Positions 1 to 8,404 of a stretch of 15,248 nt of DNA are shown here, piece by piece (position 1 is the first letter of the stretch; the number at the start of each line of letters is the position of its first letter). The notes beneath the pieces are model-generated. The model was not told where the DNA came from. It saw only the letters and a list, made by a program, of their open reading frames with translations, and ran no database searches. Source of the DNA: Alectoria sarmentosa (Eukaryota; Ascomycota; Lecanoromycetes; Lecanorales; Parmeliaceae). The stretch is taken from NCBI GenBank assembly GCA_009733775.1, contig WOGZ01000557.1, positions 1-15,248 of the forward strand. Reading direction: 5' to 3'. The translations under genes and the position numbers were made by a program.

Positions 1-56
<56 letters not shown>

Positions 57-71
57 CTCTCTCTCTCTCTC
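1..71. repeat. (CT)n microsatellite
   Basis: An almost pure CT dinucleotide run starts at the window edge. It is interrupted once by five T (52-56) and ends at 71. It may extend beyond the window. It is a polypyrimidine/polypurine tract with no coding content. Confidence 0.97.
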
Positions 72-120
72 ACATTATTGGCTTTGGATCGCTCACAACA
101 TTTGCAGTGATCCCTCAAAC

Positions 121-185
121 AGCTAGCTAGCTAGCTGGCTGGCTGATATCAATAAGTGAATAAGCAAGCAAGTAAGCAATCAAGT
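121..185. repeat. Degenerate tetranucleotide repeats (AGCT/GGCT, then AAGC/AAGT)
   Basis: AGCT units at 121-136 pass into GGCT units up to 145. After a short spacer come AAGC/AAGT/AATC-like units from about 162. The AGCT part is self-complementary. Confidence 0.85.
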
Positions 186-230
186 CACTAAACCGTCAAC
201 CGATCGCGGAATTCCGATCGAATCGCCGAG

Positions 231-291
231 CTCTCTTTCGTTTCGTTTCCTTCCCTTCCTTCCTTCCTTCGTTCCCTCCCTCCCTTCCTTC
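231..291. repeat. Pyrimidine-rich TTCC/TTCG/TCCC repeat
   Basis: This is an almost purine-free stretch built of TTCC, TTTCG and CCCT units. It is low-complexity DNA. Reading frames that cross it on the minus strand give Lys/Arg/Glu/Gly-rich peptides, which are artefacts of the repeat. Confidence 0.85.
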
Positions 292-320
292 ATCGGTGCG
301 CTGCTGGGAAATATTGATGA

Positions 321-436
321 GGTGGGTTTGGGGGTTGGGGTTTGGGTTGGTTTCGGGTTTGGATTGGGGGGGGGGGTTTGGGGGTTGGGGATGGGATTTG
401 GAGAGGGGTTGGGCTGGGGTGGGGGAGAGTAGGGGT
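321..436 (+). repeat. G-rich tract with G-quadruplex motifs
   Basis: The plus strand carries many runs of three or more G separated by short T-rich loops. A canonical four-run quadruplex motif lies at 324-346, and there is an uninterrupted run of eleven G at 366-376. Cytosine is nearly absent, so strand asymmetry is extreme. Open frames through it encode Gly/Trp or Pro/Asn repeats and are not credible genes. Confidence 0.9.
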
Positions 437-481
437 TTGAGTAGATATGGTAGTGTAACTGCATTCAGTGGCTGTGTTGGA

Positions 482-543
482 CAGGCAGATAGGTAGACTG
501 TTAGGTAGGTAGGCTGATAGGTAGGCTGGTAGGCTGGTAGGTG
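482..543. repeat. Degenerate TAGG/CTGG tetranucleotide repeat
   Basis: GATAGGTA, TAGGTAGG and GGCTGGTA words succeed each other with a 4-bp rhythm. This is an imperfect tetranucleotide microsatellite. Confidence 0.85.
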
Positions 544-592
544 TTTTTTGGGGGGTTGGGGGTTGGAGAAGTGGCGGTGCTTGCTTGTTTGG

Positions 593-616
593 CCCCCCCC
601 GCCGCCCGGGGGGGGG
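593..616. repeat. C-run / G-run palindrome
   Basis: Eight C (593-600), a GC-only spacer (601-607) and nine G (608-616) can fold into a GC-only hairpin. Runs of this kind are also hard to sequence, so exact run lengths may be unreliable. Confidence 0.85.
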
Positions 617-646
617 AGGGCAAGGAGAGTGGGGGTTGGGATATAG

Positions 647-706
647 CCTTCACATCCAACACGATGATATGGGTGGAAATCCATCCTTCACATCCAGCAT
701 GATTGT
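647..706 (+). repeat. Short imperfect direct repeat, 38-bp period
   Basis: The 12-mer CCTTCACATCCA occurs at 647 and again at 685. Each copy is followed by related bases (ACACGATGAT and GCATGATTGT). It looks like a short tandem duplication that has diverged. Confidence 0.7.
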
Positions 707-725
707 CAAAGCAGTCAGTCAGTCG

Positions 726-2836
726 GATCTAATTCCAGCGCGATTTCAAGCATAGCAAACTAGGAGAAATTGCCGCGTTCTCAGTGCGGAAAGAATACTC
801 TGCGGATGATCGCGCGATCTGGAGGGGGAGGTGGAAGGGGGGTGGGTGTACGTGTATCGGAGAGGGGTATATAGTAAATGTATAAGATCCGTTATGAAAA
901 TTATCGTTTGCGTGCATGATGTGGTGTGTAGGCAGGCGCATTGAAGACCCCCCCTCTTTCCCTTTCCTTCTACTTCACCGCGGCGAGGAAGAATAATCTG
1001 GTGTCATCAATTGGTGAAGCAGCCGTGTGGTTTCTAGTATATGCATATATGTAGCGCTGCGAATACTTGCATGTATGCTGGATAAGGCACGAATGAGTGC
1101 CATTGGAACAAGAACAAAAGTCTACCTACAGGAAAGTGGCAATCAGCGCTCGTGTTCTGTGCTGGTATCTGCCTGATAGACGAACCAACGCCTGAAAAGG
1201 CGGCCAGCTGCACGCGGTCGTGTTTGTGGACTTTGTTCCGGCCGCAGCACCGGTTGAACCGTCTTCGAACCTGATCGCCATCTCGGTGTTTCAGCACCAA
1301 ATTTCCAAGACAAATTGCTAGATTCTTGGTAGGTCTACCCGCAAAGGAGGAGATGGGGTATTTGCATGCTGATGGTGTTTATGTGAGAGCTTATCAGTCT
1401 GCCAATATTCAATCTTTGCCTGGGGTCGGTCGCAGATATCGTTGTGGTACTCTATCGCAGACTAGGCTGTAGCGTATGGGCGCCAGACCGAGTGGAAGTC
1501 TTCAGTTCTTGGTCGCTTGTCGGATAAGCCTTCGGGTGCCTCATCGGTTGTAGTGGTTGTGTTTTCCGCATTGCGAGGAACGATGTTTTGCGTTCCGTTG
1601 CTCCTTACTATTAATCTTTGACGGCATTTGAATCGTCCTCGTTTTGGATTGCTGATGTTCCTGTCGGAGGAGCTGTCTAAGTTGAAATGCGTCTCTGCGT
1701 TTTGCGAGCCTCTGTTGGCTGGCTTATGGAACTCATACTCCTTGATGGGACTGGATCGGCCTGGTCGCCGGGTCGAGTTTCAGTAGATGGTAATCTCGGC
1801 GGTATTTCTGCGTCATATTTGCGCAGATTTTCATAAGATTGCATGTTTCCTGCCGAACATCGACCGGAGATTTATGGGATCGATTTCCAAGACTGGATAA
1901 TAAGCAGCTTTTGGATGATTGCCCTGTGTTTTGTTCAGGTACGGCAAAGGGCCAATCCTCGCAAGCGATAGAGCTAGGTAAGGACCGATTATTGTTTGAA
2001 GGTATAGCGTCTTTACGAATCTCTACCAGCATTCAGTCCATTTCGATCCTTGTAATATTGCTTGTATTGCTCAACGCTTGGGCTATTGCAGCGAGACACG
2101 ATCCCAGCCGCCTCGTCTCTCTTCCGACGGACGAAGGCCGCGCGCTCGAAGTTGACGCATTATCTAATTTCGGCGGGGAACAGCTCCATTCAAGGTTAGG
2201 CTGCTGTATCGAATTCCTGTGGACAAAAGACGTCTAGAATTACTCTGTTCGGCTCGTCGATGCTCGAAGCGAAGCCAACAAGAGCACGGGTTCGAAGGTC
2301 TCTGAAGGATTATGAACCAGTCGGTACCAAAAAGATCACAATCGTACTCTTGATGGCTTAGCTGAGGATATGGTGGTATTGATAGTGATCTGCTTGGTTA
2401 AACGTGAATTATCTCCATCATGGGCCGCTGGCCGCGCTATCGATGAGTGCCATAGTTCCATCAGTGTCACTCGTGCTTGTTGGTATGTGAACGCCTGTAC
2501 GATTTCGCTAGCCGTTGTTGGTCAAAGGGATCTGTTTAATCGCTATAGTGGGACTGTGGGTTAGTGAGTCGCATAGGGTGTCAGCGATTAGTAGCCATGA
2601 CGCATGGCCGGCCCCCACATGGAATATGCTAGAAAAGTGGTCATAGCGGGAGACACGTGTCATGATGGAGTGATCTATCTGCCTGTCCTGTACCAGGCAA
2701 TGGCTCTTCGTTCGCTTTCATCTCTTTCAGCGCCATAGCATTCTTGTCCCGCCCGCCCACACCTGTAGAGCTTCATTTCCACTCCAGGTCTATGTCGCTC
2801 AGACATGGGAGTTTCTAAGCGCTAGGGTACAAGAAT
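726..2836. other. About 2.1 kb with no supportable gene
   Basis: Base composition is balanced. Several open stretches of 60-130 codons exist on both strands, but these are expected by chance over this length. None has a recognisable domain, and the longest plus-strand one (1839-2237) lacks an ATG start. I see no RNA gene, no transposon ends and no long repeat. Confidence 0.55.
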
Positions 2837-3031
2837 ATGCCTGTTCAGGCCTCTGTTTGCTGCTGTCCCTGGCGTTGGGACAACCCAATCACTACCTACG
2901 TCATCTGTATGCTCTCGTTTGTGCGTGTGATATGTGCATTCGAGTATGCGAGCACTAATTGGGATGCAGCTTTCCTCGTAAATGTGTGTTTGCTGGCTTG
3001 GATCTTCATTTTCTCCTTGCTTACACAATAG
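2837..3031 (+). pseudogene. Possible fragment of a membrane protein gene
   Basis: An ATG at 2837 opens a 64-codon frame ending in TAG. After a short Cys/Trp-containing N-terminus it encodes two hydrophobic segments, at about residues 19-35 and 46-63. They are joined by a polar loop holding Glu, Ser, Thr, Asn, Trp and Asp, which resembles a membrane hairpin. Downstream, protein-like stretches continue in other frames. One of them runs to about 3473 and meets a good splice donor (GAGCAG then GTAGGT), and another potential donor (GTAAGC) lies at about 3326. I could not connect these into one uninterrupted gene, so a decayed or multi-exon gene is more likely than an intact 64-residue protein. The family is not recognised, and a chance frame cannot be excluded. 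Confidence 0.28.
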
Positions 3032-3585
3032 CACATTCGAGGAGAAGTCACATTATGCTAGCACCACACTATTACGAAATTGGTCTCCTCGGTGTCATTG
3101 ATTGGCCGAATTGGCATTCCATCTACAGCTCCATCATCGTTATGCCGTACGAATATTCCCACCCTATATTCTCTGAGTTAGGAGGCCCTGGAAGTGTTAT
3201 TAGGAAGACCGTCGCCGCATTTGCTCACGAGCATGTTGCGGTGATGGATGTATTCGTACAATAGAAATTGGCAAAATCGCAATTGGCCGTTTAAACTTGA
3301 ATCATCTGACTTCAACAAAGAATATGGTAAGCGATCCACCCTCCGTGGATGCCAATACGTGGTCTCTGTCAAGCCCTGCAGCGGCTTCAATGGGTACGCA
3401 TATTGGTCGCCTTTCTCATCGTCGTTCCCTTCCGCCCGTTCACCCAGGCTTTGGTACGGAGCACAGGGAGCAGGTAGGTCCTAAAAGGGAGAGCAAGGAC
3501 TACTGATTGCGGCAGCGCTGCTGGAAGACGCAGTCTTTTATCGAGGCTGAAGACTTGGTATAGTTTGTGACGACTGCAACGCTGA
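3032..3585. other. No intact gene; possible continuation of decayed coding sequence
   Basis: Short protein-like stretches occur in all three plus frames. The clearest runs from about 3264 to 3500 and is rich in Ser, Pro and His. Stops and frame changes separate them. Nothing else is visible here. Confidence 0.35.
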
Positions 3586-4091
3586 GGGTGGCAGGTACGC
3601 CCCTATCATCGCGCAATAGGGCTCGACCTTACTTCAGACGTTGATACCGAAGCTATCGTAGGTCAATTCTGTCAGGTTCTAGTCCTTCGCGAAGACTTGA
3701 TGGATGCGGATGACTGAGGTTGCGCAGACACTGTTATTATCAACGAGGCAGTTCATGATACATGTACGGTATTGGAAGCTAGCGTACGGCCCGCCGAGAA
3801 GCTGCCTGTCAGAGACACCTTGATTGTCGTGGTAACGTGCAGTCGCCAGATCATGGGAACAGGGAGCAGTAGAAAAACAAGGTCCAGTACGAGATTAGTA
3901 CTTCCTATGCATAGCGTTGCATCTCAAATATCCAGGGTCTCGAAAATATCTGGCTCTTATCCCAGGATCTCTATACAGACACATACTGGAATATTGTATC
4001 CTGGAACGAAGCCATTTACCACATCAAGACCATTGCGCCAATGGCGGATAGGACGATTCGGATCGACTTGGTGATGCTGAAAAGTCGATGA
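3586..4091 (+). pseudogene. Possible decayed coding segment, unidentified
   Basis: One plus-strand frame is open from 3586 to 3714, stops at a TGA (3715-3717), and is open again to about 4071. The first part has alternating acidic and hydrophobic residues typical of folded proteins, and the part after the TGA continues in the same style (about 3718-3870). From about 3930 the protein-like reading moves to another frame. That second stretch is rich in Trp, Tyr, Ile and Leu and ends at TGA 4089-4091. An ancestral gene broken by one nonsense change and one frameshift would explain this. No family is recognised and no start or splice sites can be fixed. Chance open frames remain a serious alternative. 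Confidence 0.25.
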
Positions 4092-5118
4092 TACAACAGC
4101 AGTAGCGAGGATCTGATCGGAGTCTGCGCGATATAGCATAGTGCCTAGGTCGCTACCAACGTCTCAGCAAAAGGCGTTAGCAACCATGGCTTCTTTAGTT
4201 CGATAGTTGTACCGAAACTGAGGTCGGCTTATTGATGGAACACGACGGTTGAGAGGCCCCATCCGGTAACCAGAGCAGCCAAAGTTGTCGAATCATCCCA
4301 CCATAAGACGGCCTTGACCCACTGCCTACTCTAAAATTGGAGAATAACAGCAAAAGTACGGAGGACCGAGGCGGTGATTATCGCTGTATTGGTAGCTGGT
4401 ACACGGCTCTGCTCGAAGGAAGAAGGTGATAAGTTTGGAGGAGCGCCGTGCACTGAGGCGGACATATTGGTTTTGGGGAAGGGAGGCATCGAACGAGGCT
4501 GCAACGAAGTGTAATGGGAATTTGGGTGTTCGACGGCGGGAATGTACAATCGGGAGCATTGAAGACAATTCGAAAAGGCTTGGGTGCAATGAGGGGATCA
4601 TAACGTAGATTCTGACCTTTTTTGAAGCCAGTGTATAGTATTCGGAATCTCTATGGGATTCCGAAAGAAGCTCTTTGGCTGAGATTGCTCAATGAAGGTA
4701 AAAAGATGAAGAAAAAAGGTCTTTGCTTCAACCACGGGGCCTCCTTTTGGTTATCCGAGCCTCAATTTATATGGTTTGTTTCAATTTTCGACGTAGAGAG
4801 TGGTCGTGTAATTTGTAAGTAGGGTGCAGGGGACCTTTGATCAACTAGGTCTTGTACATAGAACTAGCCTCGGAGATGGAGATCCTGACAAGCCTTTCTT
4901 CAGCTATAACAAAGGCTGTGGAGATCTGGTAGCAGATACAATGGCAAGTACGTCGATAGAAGATTCATGAAAAATAGATAAGTGGGAGGATAATTTGTCG
5001 AGGAGAGAGTGATTTTTGCTAGTCTCGATAATCCTTCCTCCCCAAACATTGCAAAGACTGCCAAACATGGCTCAGCTCAATTCCACTCGAATCTTATTAA
5101 AAGCTATAAGATCTAACT
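4092..5118. other. About 1 kb with no supportable gene
   Basis: Only short overlapping open frames of 60-90 codons occur. They have no domain signature, and several begin at non-ATG codons. I see no repeats or RNA gene. Confidence 0.5.
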
Positions 5119-5131
5119 CTAATACAATTTC

Positions 5132-5180
5132 CTGTAAGCTCCAAACCCACAACCAAACACCCATTCCTCCATCCCCTCAC
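5132..5180 (-). other. Predicted 49-nt intron in the decayed gene
   Basis: The donor is GTGAGG after AAG, and the acceptor is CTTACAG before GAAATTG. The length is typical of fungal introns. Without splicing the frame meets TGA at once; with splicing it ends four codons later. Confidence 0.5.
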
Positions 5181-5584
5181 CTTGCCATCGCCCCCGTCCC
5201 CTGCAGATACAGATCCTCATCCTCCCCATCCCTCTCAAAGATATCGAAGAACAATTCCACCCCATCAGACGGCTTCCTGAAGCAAAACAGCCCTCTCGAC
5301 GCCCACCTCCAAGCATACCACTCCACCTCGCTCCCCGGATGCAATAATAGCACCACAGAGCTCTTCCCATCGTCGCCCTACCAACGTTTTTTCGTGCTGA
5401 TTGCCTCCTCGCGGTCATTCGTGTGCGCTTTCACATCTTTGACGGCTTGGGTTATTACGTTGTAGATGAAGGTTTTGGCGAGGAGATGGCCCCGTAGTGG
5501 TAGAATGATGTCGTCGGCAGGTGGGGGTGGGGGACGAGGTAGAGAAGGGGTCGGTGGGGGGTTTGAAACCCTCAGATAAAGACT

Positions 5585-5718
5585 AGCGGCTGTTCTAAAG
5601 AAACGTGAGTTCAACAATCGCGAAGTCTCAAAACCTCAAATGGGATAAGCGGCTTTTCTAAAGAAACGCGAGCTCAACAACCGCGGGGCTTCAAAACCTC
5701 AAACGGGATTAGCGGCTT
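5585..5718. repeat. 63-bp tandem repeat, two copies plus a partial third
   Basis: Copies lie at 5585-5647 and 5648-5710, and the first bases of a third copy (AGCGGCTT) lie at 5711-5718. The copies differ at about ten positions, eight of them transitions. In nearly all of those transitions the first copy carries the A or T. The period is exactly 21 codons, so the surrounding minus-strand frame is kept through both copies. Confidence 0.9.
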
Positions 5719-5788
5719 GGCCTTGATTCCATGTGCGAGGTAATTTGCTACAACTAGAGGGGTGAGAAAGAATAGGGAATATTGTCAT

Positions 5789-6190
5789 GGTACTCACTTG
5801 GGTGGGTGAGTGAGTGAGTATATTATTTCCCGTGCCAGAGCTTGTTGAAGGAACGTGTCAGATTGAGACATGTGCCAATGGAAGGAGACAGTGAAGGTAA
5901 AGCGAGAACGCTTGCTGCGAGACAAGAGTGCACGAGCAGCACGCAAGTGGCGAAGAGAGCAGACTGAATTGCGTACATATTGCACCAGCTTCCCATTGAG
6001 GGAAATACTAATTAAGCAGCTGCGGCTGCGACCCCTGGGTTATGTGGCTATGAAGGAGGACCATAGAGAACCCCAAAAATCACAAAACCAAGCGCCGACG
6101 ACATAGTCTGAATATGTACAAAAGATCGACCAGGAAAATCAACTCGGTCGCTATACATGGCTTAACAAAAGGAAGGAACGCAGCGGGCTT
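5789..6190. other. No gene seen
   Basis: This stretch contains a short TGAG repeat (about 5805-5820). An Arg/Lys-rich open frame on the plus strand has no recognisable domain. Nothing else is supportable. Confidence 0.5.
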
Positions 6191-6790
6191 GCCAACGAGC
6201 CCAGAATCGACGCCAAAAAAGGCCGCTAACAGTACATACGGCCGAGAAAAAGGCGACCGCAAAAGAACGAATCTTTGAAAGGAGTGATGGTAGACAAGCC
6301 AACGTGCCAACCCTATGTCGAGGAGACCAGCCCGACCATGAAAAACAGCAGCCAAAGGAGTGGTGTGAGCATGCCCACGTGTCCAGATAGGATAGAGGAA
6401 CCAGCCGCCTAAGAAAGGCGAAGAGAACGGAAGCGAGCATGCCAACGTGCCGCGCTGAGACCAGTTGATCGATGAGTCGAAAGAGTGTGAGAAGGCACTA
6501 GAGTCGAAGAAACACCCAAGCGACAAGCCAAAAGAGTGTGAAGAGGGATGCCAAAGTGGCCGCTGAAGTCGAACGAACCAGCCAAGTAACGAACCGAAAG
6601 AGCGCGTGAGAAGGAAGGCATGCCAGCGTGCCCTGACCGCGAACGAGAAGCGAAAGGAGTGGCGACGAGCAAGCCAGCTTGCTTTCCAAAGAAGTCGAAG
6701 GGACCAGCCAAGTAATCCACCAAAAGAGCGAAGATGATCATCTCACTGGAACCCCATCGACCAACTCCAGGGACCAGCCCGAATGCAGAG
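6191..6790 (+). repeat. Irregular degenerate minisatellite-like array
   Basis: The motif GCCAACGTGCC or close variants recur at 6191, 6298, 6373, 6441, 6550, 6622 and 6673, usually preceded by GCAT or GCA. Two other modules alternate with it. One is ACCAGCC(AAGTAA), at about 6329, 6401, 6461, 6576, 6701 and 6773. The other is AAAGAGTGTGAGAAGG-like, at about 6478, 6531, 6595 and 6722. Spacing varies from 51 to 109 bp, so this is an old, scrambled array and not a regular tandem repeat. It abuts the 3' end of the RlpA-like gene. Long open frames on either strand here look like repeat artefacts. Confidence 0.6.
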
Positions 6791-6796
6791 CACAGC

Positions 6797-7300
6797 CTAA
6801 GCCCCCTCACGCCTCCCATGCGGATGCCCCAACTCCCTCTTCACCACCTTCCCAACCCCCAACGCCTCCAACCCGACCCCCCTCTTCATCTTCTTCTTCC
6901 CCCCAATCGCACTCCCTCCCCAATCCACCCCTTGCACCCTCCCGACCCCCGGATCGAAGCCCAGCGCCTCGAACAGCTCGACATTGACATCGATGCTCTC
7001 CGTATCGCAGCCGTTGCACGTGTCCACAATCTTGACGTTGGGCACCGTCTGCTGGTTGTAGGGATTGTAGATGCTGATGGTGGTGCCGCAGAGCGGGTTG
7101 GTGTTGGGGTTGTTGCCGTTGTTCATCATGAGGTGCGAGATGGCGACGATGGGCTCGCCGGCGGTCGCGGCGATGGCGCAGGAGGATCCCGAAGGGGTGA
7201 AGGCGGGGGTGTAGAAGGTTAGGTCGCCCGAGTAGGCGGTGGCGAGGGGGATGGAGACGGTGAGGGAGAGGGCGGAGAGGGCGAGGGTGCAGGCTTTCAT
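6797..7300 (-). CDS. Secreted RlpA-like double-psi beta-barrel protein
   Basis: The product is 167 residues. The ATG at 7300 is chosen because it begins a clear signal peptide (Lys at 2, hydrophobic residues 4-20, likely cleavage near residue 22) and has an AAAAAATG context; the frame upstream opens only with a non-ATG codon. The mature part matches the fungal RlpA/expansin-like double-psi barrel: an FYTPAF strand at about 29-34, VAISHLMM at 52-59, NPLCG at 68-72, VKIVDTCNGC at 89-98, DVNVELFEAL at 104-113 and a final Trp at 127. Four Cys (41, 71, 95, 98) fit the usual disulphides. There is no carbohydrate-binding domain. Family knowledge suggests an extracellular protein acting at plant or fungal cell walls without known hydrolytic activity. 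Oddly, about 40 residues follow the barrel, rich in Gly, Lys and Arg, where relatives commonly end. The gene is intronless. Confidence 0.88.
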   Translation of the reverse strand: MKACTLALSALSLTVSIPLATAYSGDLTFYTPAFTPSGSSCAIAATAGEPIVAISHLMMNNGNNPNTNPLCGTTISIYNPYNQQTVPNVKIVDTCNGCDTESIDVNVELFEALGFDPGVGRVQGVDWGGSAIGGKKKMKRGVGLEALGVGKVVKRELGHPHGRREGA

Positions 7301-7455
7301 TTTTTGGAGGTGAGGTGTGAAGCTTGCTTGGAAGACGAAATGGAGGGTGGTTTGGAAGATGGTTTGGTCAATGTGTGTGGTCACTTGGTTTACTTGTTGA
7401 TTTACTTTGATGCTGCTGTCTGTCTGGATTATCATTCGGCGTGTGTGTGAGAGCT

Positions 7456-7462
7456 CTTTATA
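7456..7462 (-). promoter_or_regulatory. TATA box of the RlpA-like gene
   Basis: TATAAAG on the minus strand lies 156 nt upstream of the ATG at 7300. The region between is rich in CAA/CCA on the coding strand, like the 5' leaders of well-expressed fungal genes. Confidence 0.5.
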
Positions 7463-7465
7463 CAA

Positions 7466-8103
7466 AAGGGCGTTTTGAAGGCAAAAGGCGATGGAAGTAT
7501 AGATGGCAATGCAAGGGAATGCTAAGCTGACGAAAGGGAAGGGAGGCCCTTAGGCTGAAGCACAGTCATGAACGATACTGCTCCCGCATCGAGTCTTTGT
7601 TCAGATGCGAAATCAAAAGAGTGCGATAATGGGAGGTGCAGATCCTGACGGCGAAGCACAAGACAGCACAAAGGGGATTACGGAAAGGAAGTCAATAGGC
7701 TTCAACAAAGAAAAATGGGAGTATCAGGCGACGATGAAACAATTCATGGGAATGGTTTTCGAGTGTACAGTCCCAAAATACTGCATAGCTCCCATGGAAT
7801 TGACACAGTAGTAGAAAGTGCAGAGCCTGACGACGACAGTGAGAAGGCAGGAGGCGAGGCGCGTAGAAAGGGATTTATTAGGCCTCGTTGTGAAACATGA
7901 GAGCATCAGGTTTTGAGGGAACAATGCTGTGTTCTATACTCGCAACCGCAGAATCAAGTGTTGGATTTGCTGCTGTTTCGCACCAAAACCCATACTACAT
8001 ATTGTAACCTCAGTCGATTCCAAAACGTAGGCGATAAACCATACTAAAAGTTATACGCCTTATAGTTGTAGACTTTCATAAGACCTTTAATTACTCCACC
8101 AAG
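7466..8103. other. No gene seen
   Basis: Only short chance frames occur. An imperfect direct repeat (GTGCAGATCCTGACGGCGA at about 7636 and GTGCAGAGCCTGACGACGA at about 7818) is the sole structure noticed. Confidence 0.5.
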
Positions 8104-8404
8104 TTTAACGTAATAAAAAGAACTTTACCGTGTTGAGAAGGAGTATAGTAAGTGAAACTATCATGAAAAAGACGCGAAAACGCGAAATTTGGCGCGTAAA
8201 AATCACTTTCGCACGACTCATCTTCTTGCCCCTCATGCCTCGACTTGAAATTTATTCTTGATAAGATTCTGAAGAGGCAGAAAGCATGCCCCGATATCAA
8301 TCGTGTTACGTTAAAAAAGTGACGTATCAATTTTTCTCGTTGTTATTGAAACTTTACTCTGTGTAATACCCATTTTTAGGTGTAAAACGCGAAATACGTC
8401 ACTT
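8104..8404. repeat. Cluster of inverted and direct repeats
   Basis: A perfect 10-bp inverted pair, TTTAACGTAA (8104-8113) and TTACGTTAAA (8306-8315), brackets about 210 bp. Next to it a perfect 11-bp inverted pair, AAGTGACGTAT (8317-8327) and ATACGTCACTT (8394-8404), brackets 66 bp. The 12-mer AAAACGCGAAAT occurs directly at 8177-8188 and 8384-8395, linking the two halves. It could be a remnant of a small non-autonomous DNA element or a regulatory cluster. I see no target-site duplication or transposase. Confidence 0.5.

Larger units (their letters stand above)
5119..5788 (-). pseudogene. Decayed gene with in-frame stops and a 63-bp repeat
   Basis: On the minus strand one frame runs from an ATG at 5788 to a splice donor at 5180, interrupted by TGA (5701-5699), TGA (5638-5636) and TAG (5380-5378). 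The 66 codons after TAG look strongly like real protein: a hydrophobic Val/Leu run, a Trp/Tyr-rich segment (WYAWRWASRG), an FFDIFERDGEDED-type acidic segment, then GAMAR. The 45 codons before TAG are equally protein-like and lead straight into it. A donor AAG|GTGAGG and an acceptor TTACAG define a 49-nt intron (5132-5180). Splicing adds three codons and a TAG at 5121-5119. All three stops could be single transitions; CAG to TAG is a RIP-type (CpA to TpA) change. The two TGAs lie at the same position in successive 63-bp repeat copies. I do not recognise the family. The part before 5580 is less certain than the rest. Confidence 0.6.

Noticed and set aside
1..71. Terminal repeat considered as telomere
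   Set aside because: The unit is CT, not a TTAGGG-type telomere repeat.
1733..2032. 99-codon minus-strand frame with an ATG
   Set aside because: The composition is not unnatural, but it has no domain, the start context is poor, and frames of this length are expected by chance several times in 15 kb.
1839..2237. 132-codon plus-strand frame with a signal-peptide-like hydrophobic segment
   Set aside because: It begins at TTG, has no ATG before the hydrophobic segment, and no convincing upstream exon could be joined.
2281..2310. GGGTTCGAAGG resembling a tRNA B box
   Set aside because: The last conserved C is missing, and no A box or cloverleaf could be formed upstream.
5016..5465. 149-codon plus-strand frame
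   Set aside because: It lies antisense to the decayed minus-strand gene, and its Ser/Pro richness is explained by the complementary strand.
6080..6819. Overlapping long minus-strand frames
   Set aside because: They run through the degenerate repeat array, have recurring residue patterns from the DNA modules and show no domain.
6734..7222. 162-codon plus-strand frame rich in Pro, then Gly/Val/Asp
   Set aside because: It is antisense to the RlpA-like gene, whose signal peptide and conserved motifs identify the true strand.
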